Shown here piece after piece: positions 36,493 to 43,745 of a stretch of DNA of 64,000 nucleotides. This DNA comes from Kineosporiaceae bacterium (GTDB lineage: Bacteria; Actinomycetota; Actinomycetes; Actinomycetales; Kineosporiaceae), in the NCBI GenBank assembly GCA_016713225.1, contig JADJPO010000002.1:620001-684000 (forward strand). The letters run 5' to 3'. Position 1 is the first letter of the stretch, and the number at the start of each line of letters is the position of its first letter. A model generated the notes under the pieces. That model did not search any database and was not told the origin of the DNA. It saw only the letters and a program-made list of their open reading frames with translations. The position numbers and the translations under genes are program-made.

Positions 36493-36674
36493 GCGGCCCC
36501 GAACCGGCCCGTCGCGGTCGAGAGCGCAAGGCGATGGTGCTGCGCCTCGACCCGGAGGTGCACGACGCGCTGGCGCGGTGGGCGGGTGAGGAACTGCGCA
36601 GCACCAACGCCCACCTCGAATGGCTGCTGACCCGGGCGTTGACCGATGCCGGACGGCTGAAGCGCCGGGAATGA
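36489..36674 (+). CDS. ribbon-helix-helix (Arc/HicB-like) DNA-binding protein
   Basis: 61 residues. KAMVLRLDPEVHDALARWA is the RHH strand and first helix, and ELRSTNAHLEWLLTRALTDAG the second. Arc-type proteins bind DNA as dimers through the N-terminal strand. GTG 36489 overlaps the SPFH stop, so the two are made together. The likely target is the 20-bp palindrome 1 kb upstream. It is sometimes annotated as an antitoxin, but there is no toxin gene here. panC starts 75 bp after its stop. Confidence 0.85.
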   Translation: MSGPEPARRGRERKAMVLRLDPEVHDALARWAGEELRSTNAHLEWLLTRALTDAGRLKRRE

Positions 36675-36749
36675 CCCGGTAACGTGATCGTCCGGTTCTG
36701 TGGGGCGGCGCATGAGATGGTGCGCGACCCAGTGCCCGGAGGGAGCCTC

Positions 36750-37649
36750 GTGGACGCCGCACCCGTCGTTGCCCGTACCCGCGCCGAACTGGACGCCGCG
36801 CGCGACCGTTTCGGCGGCACCGTCGCCGTGGTGATGACGATGGGCGCGTTGCACGAGGGCCACGCCACGCTCATGCGTCAGGCCCGCACCAGCGCCGACC
36901 ACGTCGTGTCCACCATCTTCCTGAACCCGCTGCAGTTCGGGCCGAAGGAGGACCTGGCCAAGTATCCGCGGACCTTCGACGCCGACCTCGACCTGTGCAC
37001 CCGCGAGGGGGTCGACCTGGTCTTCGCACCGGGGCCCGACGTGATCTACCAGGACGGTGACCCGGGGGTGAAGGTCTCGGCGGGTCAGCTCGGTGAGGTG
37101 CTCGAGGGGCACAGCCGGCCCGGGCACTTCGACGGAGTACTCACCGTGGTGGCGAAGCTCCTGCACCTGGCCCGTCCGCACCTGGCGCTGTTCGGGCAGA
37201 AGGATGCCCAGCAGTTGCTGTTGATCCGGCGCATGGCGCGTGACCTGGACTTCCGATGCGAGATCGTGGCGGTGCCCACGGTGCGCGAGCCCGACGGTCT
37301 GGCGATGAGCAGCCGCAATGCGTACCTGAACACGCTCGACCGTGAGGTGGCTCTGACGTTGCCGCGGGCGTTGCAGGCGGGGGAGGCCGCCGCGCCCGAG
37401 GGGGCCAGCGCCGTCCGGCGGGCCGCGCGTGCCGTATTGGTTCGCGAACCGCTCTGCCTCGTCGACTACCTCGTGCTGGTGCACCCGGAGACGCTGCGGG
37501 ACGTGCCCGAGTGGTACCGGGGGGAGGCGCTGCTCGCCGTGGCCGCGCGGGTCGGCACGACCCGGCTGATCGACAACGTGCCGGTGCTGGTGGGGCAGGA
37601 GCCGTCCGGGCCGATGTTGATCAGCTCGCCACCGGTCCCGGCGAGCTGA
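36750..37649 (+). CDS. panC: pantothenate synthetase
   Basis: 299 residues. It condenses pantoate and beta-alanine with ATP. Signatures: MTMGALHEGHATLM (HxGH adenylate site), FLNPLQFGPKEDLAKYPR, LFGQKDAQQLLLIRRM and MSSRNAYL. GTG 36750 is strongly preferred over upstream codons because GGAGGG lies 6 bases before it and the protein then starts like relatives. panD, which follows panC in many actinobacteria, is not present. The stop codon lies in a 13-bp duplication. Confidence 0.94.
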   Translation: MDAAPVVARTRAELDAARDRFGGTVAVVMTMGALHEGHATLMRQARTSADHVVSTIFLNPLQFGPKEDLAKYPRTFDADLDLCTREGVDLVFAPGPDVIYQDGDPGVKVSAGQLGEVLEGHSRPGHFDGVLTVVAKLLHLARPHLALFGQKDAQQLLLIRRMARDLDFRCEIVAVPTVREPDGLAMSSRNAYLNTLDREVALTLPRALQAGEAAAPEGASAVRRAARAVLVREPLCLVDYLVLVHPETLRDVPEWYRGEALLAVAARVGTTRLIDNVPVLVGQEPSGPMLISSPPVPAS

Positions 37650-37663
37650 TCCGGCGAGCTGAT
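37638..37663 (+). repeat. 13-bp tandem duplication across the panC stop codon
   Basis: CCGGCGAGCTGAT at 37638-37650 and again, perfectly, at 37651-37663. The first copy contains the panC stop (37647-37649). The second copy carries a second TGA in a different frame. Confidence 0.95.
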
Positions 37664-37789
37664 CCGACCCCGATCGACACGACACGCGGGCATGATCTTG
37701 GGGTGCACACCGCTCGAATCCTCCCGACCGAGTACCTTCCGTTATGTGGGGGTCACACAGAGATACCTGGCAGGGTGGAGCATTCGAGC

Positions 37790-38725
37790 ATGAGTCGACA
37801 CCGCGCGGACGGCCCCCGCGCACCGTGGCAGGCAGGAACCCGGGACGCCCTGACGGCGGCCGGGCTCGAGCCGCACTGGGTGCGGGACCTGGTGGTGCGC
37901 GCCCTGGCAGAGGATCTCGGCCCCGGGTGGGTCGACGTCACCACCGCGGCCACGGTGCCGGTGGACGACGACCGCCGGGCCGAGGTGGTGGCCGGCCGGG
38001 ACGGGGTGGCCACCGGGCTGTTGTTGTGGCCGGTGGTGCTCGCCGAGGCCGCGGCACGGCTGGACCTGCCGGTCCCCACGGCCGACCTGCGGGTGCACGA
38101 CGGTGCCTGGGTACAGGCCGGCGACGTGCTGGCCGACCTGCGCGGCCCGACCCGGGTGCTGCTGGTGGCCGAGCGCACCGCCTTGAACCTGGTGCGGCAC
38201 CTCTCGGGAGTGGCCACGCATGCGGCGGCCTGGGTGGCGGCCCTGTCCGGCACCGGCACCCGCCTGCTCGACACGCGATGCACCACCCCGGGTCTGCGCC
38301 CGCTGGAGCGCTACGCCGTCCGGTGCGGCGGCGGCACGAACGGTCGCGCCGGTCTCTACGACGCGGCGCACGTCACGGTGGCCCATGCGGCCGCCGCCGG
38401 CTCGGTCGCGGGGGCGCTGGACGCCGTCCGGCGCCGGTTGCCGGGCGCGCTGGTGCAGGTGGACGTCCAGACGCCGTTGCAGGGGGTCGAGGCGGTGCAC
38501 GCCGGCGCCCGGTTCGTGGTGTGCGAGCAGTCCGCCCTCGACCAGCTGCCCTCGATGGTCAATCAGATCCGCGCCGCCACCTCGGAGCGGGTCGAGGTGG
38601 CCTGTTCGGGTGGTTACCGGCTCGCCCAGGCGCCGCACGTCGCGCGGGCCGGGGTCGACCACGTCTATGTGGACGCCCTGGTGCAGGAGGCGCCGGCTCT
38701 CGACATCACGTTGCGGATGTACTGA
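37790..38725 (+). CDS. degenerate nicotinate-nucleotide pyrophosphorylase (NadC-like)
   Basis: 311 residues with the full NadC fold and order (VRALAEDLGPGWVDVTT, ERTALNLVRHLSGVATHAAAW, LERYAVRCGGGTN, SGGYRLAQAPHVARAGVD). NadC makes nicotinate mononucleotide from quinolinate and PRPP. Several substrate residues are replaced: DTRKTTPG reads DTRC164TTPG, the NHRMG loop reads NG185RAG, the lysine of IKDNH is Thr196 (HVTVAH), EVEVD is QVDVQ and LLDN is VCEQ. The frame is intact. It is therefore either a pseudoenzyme or changed in substrate. ATG 37790 has GGTGGAG upstream. nadB is not beside it. The stop lies in a 14-bp repeat array. Confidence 0.82.
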   Translation: MSRHRADGPRAPWQAGTRDALTAAGLEPHWVRDLVVRALAEDLGPGWVDVTTAATVPVDDDRRAEVVAGRDGVATGLLLWPVVLAEAAARLDLPVPTADLRVHDGAWVQAGDVLADLRGPTRVLLVAERTALNLVRHLSGVATHAAAWVAALSGTGTRLLDTRCTTPGLRPLERYAVRCGGGTNGRAGLYDAAHVTVAHAAAAGSVAGALDAVRRRLPGALVQVDVQTPLQGVEAVHAGARFVVCEQSALDQLPSMVNQIRAATSERVEVACSGGYRLAQAPHVARAGVDHVYVDALVQEAPALDITLRMY

Positions 38726-38750
38726 TGCGGGTGCACTGATGCGGATGCAC
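38713..38750 (+). repeat. 14-bp repeats across the nadC-like stop codon
   Basis: GCGGATGTACTGAT (38713-38726), GCGGGTGCACTGAT (38727-38740) and the partial GCGGATGCAC (38741-38750). The stop codon (38723-38725) lies in the first unit. Confidence 0.9.
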
Positions 38751-38773
38751 CACCTCAGGCGCCTCGAGCACGA

Positions 38774-39886
38774 TCAGGCGCTGCCCAACAGGGCGTCGTA
38801 GATCGACCGGTGGCGTTCGCACACCGTGACGCGTTCGTTCCACCGTGCCGCCGGGTCGCTGCGGTGCACGCCGTCCGCCTCACCCACGGCCCGCAGCACC
38901 CCGGCCAGGGAGTCGGCGACCTGCTCGACGTCCTCCCCCGGGGTGTAGTCGAGCGTCGCCGGCCGTTGCCGGCTGGCATGCGAGGACGACGGCAGGACCG
39001 CCTGGGTGCCCAGGTCGGCGCACGCCTCGGGCCAGACCGAGTGCGAGCCGTGCACCCCCGGCACCACGGAGACGTCGAGGGCGGACAGGTGATCCCACAG
39101 CTTGGCCTCGGTCAACGGCCGGTGCACCAACAGCGAGCCGCCGACCGACTGCACCAGGGCGGCGATGGCCCGCATGGCGTGGGGGGCATAGGCGGTCGCG
39201 CCGGCGTCGGTCACCGATTCGTTGACGTGCACCCGCAGGTGGGCACCCGGGGTGGCGGCCACGGCACGGGTCAGGGCGTCGACGAACACCACCGGATCCA
39301 CCGGCAGGCGCAGGGAGCCGAGATGGGTTCCGACCACCAGCCCGCGCCGACGCGTCGGGCGCGGTGAGCGCATCCGGACGAAGTCGACCGCATGCGGGTG
39401 TGGCAGCACCGTGGAGGCCAGGTTCCAGCGTCGCGCGATCTCGCCGGCGGCCGAGTCGGTGAGCGTGAGCACGGCGTCGGCGCGAGCGAGGAGTTCGGCC
39501 AGTCGCCGACCGAAGGTGTCGTCGTCGTGGCCCGCCGGATCCCTCAGGTGATAGGCCGTCACCACCAGCGGGGTGCCCGAACGCCGGACGGCGTCCACCG
39601 CGGCCCGGGTGGCGTCCACCGAGTCCGGCCCGGTGCTCGGCGGCAGCCCGAGAACGTGCACGATGTCGATCTCGTCCAGGTGGTTCAGCAGCCACGCGAC
39701 GTCGAAGGAGCCATCGCGTGGCGCTGTCCCCAGCATGGAGACGGTGGTGCGGTGGATGCCGTCGATGCCTTCAGGGTGCGACAGGTGCCGGGCGTAGAGG
39801 CTGCGGCCGGGAAGGGTGGCGACGCGGAGCACGCGGCGTCCCTCCCAGGCCGGGCTGGCGCGGCGACGGGTGCGTGACGGTGACAC
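38774..39886 (-). CDS. glycosyltransferase, GT4/GT-B type
   Basis: 370 residues. A GT-B-like layout: N-terminal half with IDIVHVLGLP and PLVVTAYHLRDPAG, middle ADAVLTLTDSAAGEIARRW followed by the VLPHPHAVDF acceptor-domain entry, and a C-terminal half with HLRVHVNESVTD, SVVPGVHGSHSVWPEACADLGTQAVLPSSS, which occupies the place of the E-x7-E nucleotide-sugar motif. Substrates unknown. No membrane helix. GTG 39886 with a GGGAG-like element upstream. It shares a divergent promoter region with the next gene. Confidence 0.75.
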   Translation of the reverse strand: MSPSRTRRRASPAWEGRRVLRVATLPGRSLYARHLSHPEGIDGIHRTTVSMLGTAPRDGSFDVAWLLNHLDEIDIVHVLGLPPSTGPDSVDATRAAVDAVRRSGTPLVVTAYHLRDPAGHDDDTFGRRLAELLARADAVLTLTDSAAGEIARRWNLASTVLPHPHAVDFVRMRSPRPTRRRGLVVGTHLGSLRLPVDPVVFVDALTRAVAATPGAHLRVHVNESVTDAGATAYAPHAMRAIAALVQSVGGSLLVHRPLTEAKLWDHLSALDVSVVPGVHGSHSVWPEACADLGTQAVLPSSSHASRQRPATLDYTPGEDVEQVADSLAGVLRAVGEADGVHRSDPAARWNERVTVCERHRSIYDALLGSA

Positions 39887-39993
39887 GGGGCGACTCCCGG
39901 GGCCGGACGAGATACCTACGTCCTCACCATTCCCCGCAGCGCGGGCTGATAATCACCCACCCTCGCGACATTCCGAGCCACCGTCGCGGCGTG

Positions 39994-40008
39994 ATGACAC
40001 TGTGTCAT
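39994..40008. promoter_or_regulatory. 15-bp perfect palindrome in a divergent promoter region
   Basis: ATGACACTGTGTCAT has 7-bp arms around a central T. It lies in the 181-bp gap between the divergent glycosyltransferase (start 39886) and the gene at 40068, at 60-74 bp upstream of the latter. This is a typical place for a regulator binding site; the regulator is unknown. Confidence 0.5.
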
Positions 40009-40067
40009 TGAAGGACTACTGTGAGCGCCATTCACGGGGGCCACGACAGCGAAGGAACAGACCCGAC

Positions 40068-40604
40068 ATGGTGGTGTCGACCCCGACCGCAGGCACCGAC
40101 CCCCCGACGCAGCCTCCCGCGGCGGATGTGCCGGTACGAGCCCCGGGTCCCCGGGTGGCCGGTGGTGTGGTGCGTCAGCTGCTGCGTTCGGCGGTGACCC
40201 TGCAGGCGGAGGACCTGCTGCGCACCATCGGCGCGATGGCCATCGAGCAGCGCGACGTGCGGCAGTGGACCGCGCTGGTCGAGCGGGATGTGCGCGACCT
40301 GTCGCGGCTGGCCTCGATCGCGGTGGCCGCCGGCGCGGCGCTCCCGGCGGGCTTCGACGGCGGAACCCCGGACCCGAACGCGCCAGGTTCGGTGATGGAG
40401 GGGCTGCTCGCCAGTCACGAGGCCCTGATGAGCGTGCTCCGGCAACTCGCCGAGCGGGCGGATGAGCCCGCGATCAGCCGCGTGGTGGCCGACGTTCTCG
40501 ATCACCGTGCCGAAGAGGCCGCGGTGCTGCGTGGTCTGGGCGCCGGTCACGGTCTGCCGGCGATGGAGCGATTGGTCCACGGCGCGCTGTCGAAGTACAG
40601 CTGA
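40068..40604 (+). CDS. hypothetical helical protein
   Basis: 178 residues. After a Pro/Thr-rich N-terminal ~35 residues it is almost entirely helical (VVRQLLRSAVTLQAEDLL, MEGLLASHEALMSVLRQLAE, SRVVADVLDHRAEEAAVLRGL). The spacing of Glu/His residues in the helices recalls ferritin-like four-helix proteins, but no ExxH metal pair is convincing, so I do not assign a function. ATG 40068 has AAGGA 11 bases upstream. It is followed 43 bp later by a small membrane protein gene. Confidence 0.65.
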   Translation: MVVSTPTAGTDPPTQPPAADVPVRAPGPRVAGGVVRQLLRSAVTLQAEDLLRTIGAMAIEQRDVRQWTALVERDVRDLSRLASIAVAAGAALPAGFDGGTPDPNAPGSVMEGLLASHEALMSVLRQLAERADEPAISRVVADVLDHRAEEAAVLRGLGAGHGLPAMERLVHGALSKYS

Positions 40605-40647
40605 GGCCGGTGAGGTGGCCGTCTGCCCGCGGACGTATCCTCCTGAC

Positions 40648-40896
40648 GTGGTGGATTTCCTCGAAGCGGCGCTTCCCTCGGTCGGTGCTCTCGTCTTCTT
40701 CGCGATCGGTCTGCGGGCCTTGGTGCACGCCGACCGCCGCGAACGTATGGCGCTGGCGCGCTATAACCGTGAGGTCGACCACCCGGTAGCCGGTCGCGTC
40801 GAGACCGGCCCGGATGGTCCGGGTGGCCCGGATGGCGCAGAGCCGTCGGACGATGTGACCGGCTCCGCCGCGGAGCGCCCAGCAGAGCCCGCCTGA
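40648..40896 (+). CDS. small single-pass membrane protein
   Basis: 82 residues. One N-terminal transmembrane helix (about 6-25, LPSVGALVFFAIGLRALVH), then a basic patch (ADRRERMALARYNREV) and an acidic, Gly/Pro-rich tail. No family recognised. A TATCCT hexamer lies 8 bases before GTG 40648, consistent with a leaderless mRNA. Composition and start context suggest a real gene. Confidence 0.6.
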   Translation: MVDFLEAALPSVGALVFFAIGLRALVHADRRERMALARYNREVDHPVAGRVETGPDGPGGPDGAEPSDDVTGSAAERPAEPA

Positions 40897-41373
40897 GGTG
40901 GTGCGGCTTTCTGGACCGATGGTCGACAACCTGTCAGGTGTAGCGCCGATCGAGTGATGTCGGGGTCGTTCGAAAGCTGTGGCCGAAACGCGTTCACGGG
41001 TCCGGTGAAATAGGGCGGCGACACCGGAGTGCGGGTCGGCCGAACCGACGGGCACGGTCATGTTGCCGGGTTGACGAACGGTCGTTCTACCGTGTTCCCC
41101 GGTGTTCTTCAGTGGGTTTGGGCGCGCGCAACGATCGCCTGCGGGTCCTTTCGCGAGACCTCGCGATGCTCTTGTTGTGATCAATTCCGGGAAGCGGACC
41201 GGAGTTCCCTTCGGGGGCGATGAGTGATCTCGCCCGCATTTCGTGGATATCGATCCCGAGGCCGAAATCGATGCCGAACATGAATCCCTCACGTGCTTTG
41301 ACTTTTCGACTATTTGGATCCACACTGTCGCTTGCAGTTCCCTCCCTCCCTCCTCCGTAAACAGGAGCAATTC
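40897..41373. other. 477-bp regulatory region upstream of lsr2
   Basis: No gene is supported here. The region has a lower GC content than its surroundings, with runs such as GACTTTTCGACTATTTGG. It contains GAACGGTCGTTC (41076-41087, 5-bp arms) just after a TTGACG, a 14-bp palindrome CGCGAGACCTCGCG (41152-41165), and the likely lsr2 promoter near 41298-41326. A long AT-richer leader fits autoregulation by Lsr2, which prefers AT-rich DNA. Confidence 0.55.
41298..41326 (+). promoter_or_regulatory. candidate lsr2 promoter
   Basis: TTGACT (41298-41303) is a near-consensus -35 element. A 17-base spacer leads to CACACT (41321-41326), a weak -10. This would start transcription about 40 bp before ATG 41374. 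Confidence 0.4.
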
Positions 41374-41718
41374 ATGGCTCAGAAGGTCCAGGTCATCCTC
41401 GTCGACGACGTCGACGGTGGTGAGGCTGAAGAGACCGTCAGTTTCGCGCTGGACGGCGTCAGCTACGAGATCGATGTCTCGGCCGACAACGCCGAGGCAC
41501 TTCGGGAGTCGATCGCACCGTGGATCGGACATGCTCGTCGCGTCGGTGGCCGTGCATCCGCACGGCGCAGTGCGACTCCCAAGGCTGCCCGCAATGGTTC
41601 CGCAGCTCGCGCATCCCTGGGGGATGTGCGCGCCTGGGCTCGCGACAACGGCTTCCAGGTCAGTGACCGGGGCCGGGTCTCGGCCGAGGTGATGGCCGCC
41701 TACGAGGGCGCGCACTGA
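41374..41718 (+). CDS. lsr2: nucleoid-associated protein Lsr2
   Basis: 114 residues. N-terminal dimerisation domain (MAQKVQVILVDDVDGGEAEETVSFALDG), then a short basic linker and the C-terminal DNA-binding domain with the AT-hook-like R99-G-R101 in SDRGRVSAEV. Lsr2 bridges DNA and silences AT-rich, often foreign, genes. ATG 41374 with CAGGAG upstream. lsr2 upstream of clpC is the conserved actinobacterial order; here an acyl-CoA ligase on the other strand sits between, and lysS is missing upstream. Confidence 0.95.
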   Translation: MAQKVQVILVDDVDGGEAEETVSFALDGVSYEIDVSADNAEALRESIAPWIGHARRVGGRASARRSATPKAARNGSAARASLGDVRAWARDNGFQVSDRGRVSAEVMAAYEGAH

Positions 41719-41736
41719 CGTCGCGCCATGACATGA

Positions 41737-41789
41737 ACGGTCGGTGATCGACCGTTACCGGGGTGGGCATCGGCCAGATGCCCACCCCG
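41737..41789. terminator. two adjacent hairpins between convergent lsr2 and ligase genes
   Basis: Hairpin one: ACGGTCG (41737-41743) with CGACCGT (41749-41755). Hairpin two: CGGGGTGGGCAT (41759-41770) with ATGCCCACCCCG (41778-41789), a perfect 12-bp stem. Placed between two convergent genes, they probably terminate both. Confidence 0.8.
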
Positions 41790-41832
41790 CGTCATGTCCG
41801 GGCCGATGGCGCGAGGCCCTCGGGCGGTGGGG

Positions 41833-43428
41833 TCACCGGAGCAGTCGGCGCAGGATCTTTCCCGACGCCGACTTCGGAATCGACTCGACAAACGTGACAT
41901 GTCGGATCTGTTTGAACGAGGCCACTTGGCCGGCGACGAAACTCTTGATGTTCTCTTGATCCACCGAGGCGCCCGGGCGGACCACGACAAAGGCGCTGGG
42001 GACCTCTCCGGCGTCCGGGTCCGGTGTTCCGACGACCGCCGCATCGGCTACGTCGGGGTGGGTGAGCAATACCGCCTCGAGTTCGGCGGGCGCCACCTGG
42101 AAGCCCTTGTACTTGATGAGCTCCTTGAGCCGGTCCACCACGAACACATGACCGTCGGCGTCGACGTGCCCGATGTCCCCGGTGTGCAGCCAGCCCTGTG
42201 AATCCAAGGTGAGCTCGGTGGCGGCGGGATTCTTCAGATAGCCGCGCATGACCTGGGGCCCGCGAATCCACAACTCCCCGTCGGCACCGTCGGCGACGTC
42301 CTGCAGGGTGGCGGGGTCCACGATGCGCATCTCGGTGTTCGGTGCCGTCACCCCGACCGAGCCGGGCTTCAAACCACCCAGGGGGGTCAGGTGCGAGACC
42401 GGCGACATCTCCGTCATGCCGTAGCCCTGCACCACCTCGCAGCCGAGTCGGCGGCCCGCCTCCTCGGAGAGCTCGGCCGACAGCGGGGCGGCACCCGAGA
42501 ACACCTGCCGCAGCGCCGAGAGGTCGTAGGAGTCCACGATCGGGTGCTTGGCGAGGGCGACCACGATCGGCGGTGCCACGAAGCTGCGCGTGACGGCGTA
42601 CCGCTGGTGCAGGTCGAGGAACTGCTCCAGGTCGAAGCGGGGCATGGTGATCACGGTGGCGCCCACGCGGAGCCCGCAGTTCATGATCACCTGCATGCCG
42701 TAGATGTGGAAGAACGGCAGGACGGCGATGAGCTTCTCGTCCTCGGCCAGGCCGGCCGGCGCGATCACCTGGGCGATGTTCGCCACCAGGTTGTGGTGGC
42801 TGAGCATGACCCCTTTGTTCACCCCGGTGGTTCCGGAGGAATAGGGCAAGACGACCACGTCGTCCGGATCGACGGGAACCTGGGTGGCGAGCGGGGCGCC
42901 GAACAGGGTGGCCAGGGCCTTCGCGGGCAGGGCCGTGGCGACGGATTCGTCGTGGGAATCGGGGCTGGAGGCCTCGCTCGGGGCGTCGTCCGCCGGACCG
43001 ATCAGATAGAGGTCCGTGACGGCCGTGCCCTCGCTGGCGGCGCGGGCCACGGGCAGGAAGGGGGCCACGGTGATCAGCAGCGTGGCCTCGGCGTCCAGGA
43101 GCTGTTTGTGGACCTCGCCGGCCGTGTAGGTCGGGTTCACGGTGGTCAGCACCCCGCCGGCCATGGCCACCCCGTGGAAGATCACTGCGTACTCGGGCAG
43201 GTTCGGCGCCATCAGGGCGACGACCTGGCCGGGACGCAGGCCGTGAGCGACCAGTCCACCGGCCAGGGATCGGATCGACTGCTCGAGCTGGGCGTAGGTG
43301 AGGGTGCGGCCGGTGGGGCCGTCGATCAGCGCCGGTTTGTCCCCGAGTTCAGCGGCACGGGCCAGGACATAACCGGTCAGGGCGACGCGCGGGATCTCGA
43401 CGTCCGGCAGGGGGCTGTGGTGAATCAT
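41833..43428 (-). CDS. AMP-dependent acyl-CoA synthetase (4-coumarate/long-chain type)
   Basis: 531 residues. Adenylate-forming enzyme with LPYSSGTTGVNKGVMLSHHN (ATP loop), QGYGMTEMSPVSH, GWLHTGDIG, VDRLKELIKYKGFQVAP and the C-terminal catalytic lysine in PKSASGKILRRLLR. The overall pattern is that of 4-coumarate-CoA ligase-like fatty or aromatic acid ligases; the acid is unknown. ATG 43428 lacks a good ribosome site. A CRP-type palindrome lies 14 bp upstream of the start. It is divergent from clpC. Confidence 0.88.
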   Translation of the reverse strand: MIHHSPLPDVEIPRVALTGYVLARAAELGDKPALIDGPTGRTLTYAQLEQSIRSLAGGLVAHGLRPGQVVALMAPNLPEYAVIFHGVAMAGGVLTTVNPTYTAGEVHKQLLDAEATLLITVAPFLPVARAASEGTAVTDLYLIGPADDAPSEASSPDSHDESVATALPAKALATLFGAPLATQVPVDPDDVVVLPYSSGTTGVNKGVMLSHHNLVANIAQVIAPAGLAEDEKLIAVLPFFHIYGMQVIMNCGLRVGATVITMPRFDLEQFLDLHQRYAVTRSFVAPPIVVALAKHPIVDSYDLSALRQVFSGAAPLSAELSEEAGRRLGCEVVQGYGMTEMSPVSHLTPLGGLKPGSVGVTAPNTEMRIVDPATLQDVADGADGELWIRGPQVMRGYLKNPAATELTLDSQGWLHTGDIGHVDADGHVFVVDRLKELIKYKGFQVAPAELEAVLLTHPDVADAAVVGTPDPDAGEVPSAFVVVRPGASVDQENIKSFVAGQVASFKQIRHVTFVESIPKSASGKILRRLLR

Positions 43429-43745
43429 GTCCAGATCTTGCTGTGACGGGCGTCACTTGGCTAGTCCCCGACCGCCACATCGGCGGTGCCCCATACCCAC
43501 GGCGACCCGGATTCGCCCTCGTGACGCTTATGCCAGCAGCGAACAGCCGAACCCGGATCGGCAGCTGTGGAACACGAAAGTGCAGCTCACCGTTGGCCGA
43601 AGCACCGGGTAAGCAGGGAATCGCCACCGTGACTCGTGCGACACGTCTGGTGATCCCCCTGGATGCCACAGATAGCATCGAGAGGTCAAACGAGTCGACG
43701 GCAGGCCGACCTGTTGTCACCCGCCCGACCACACGAGGAGCGCAG
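43429..43745. other. 317-bp divergent region between the ligase and clpC
   Basis: It holds the CRP-like site at 43442-43457 close to the ligase start. On the clpC side there is a good ribosome site (GAGGAG, 43735-43740). I looked for the ClgR operator expected before actinobacterial clp genes; CGC and GCG half-sites occur near 43526-43542 but at the wrong spacing, so I do not call it. Confidence 0.5.
43442..43457. promoter_or_regulatory. CRP/GlxR-type binding site
   Basis: TGTGACGGGCGTCACT matches the CRP-family consensus TGTGA-N6-TCACA at nine of ten positions. It begins 14 bp upstream of the acyl-CoA ligase start, so the bound protein would most likely overlap the promoter or the start of the transcript. 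Confidence 0.6.

Noticed and set aside
36489..36674. RHH protein as an antitoxin of a toxin-antitoxin pair
   Set aside because: Neither neighbour is toxin-like; the coupled partner is an SPFH membrane protein and the next gene is panC.
41076..41087. GAACGGTCGTTC upstream of lsr2 as a TetR operator
   Set aside because: Arms are only 5 bp, no TetR gene is nearby, and such short palindromes are expected by chance.
40474..41715. Long minus-strand open frame over the lsr2 region
   Set aside because: It is antisense to three plus-strand genes and lacks ribosome site or recognisable motifs; GC-rich DNA produces such frames by chance.
43526..43542. CGC...GCG half-sites upstream of clpC as a ClgR operator
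   Set aside because: The ClgR sites I recall have a much shorter spacing between half-sites; here 11 bases separate them, so the match is not convincing.
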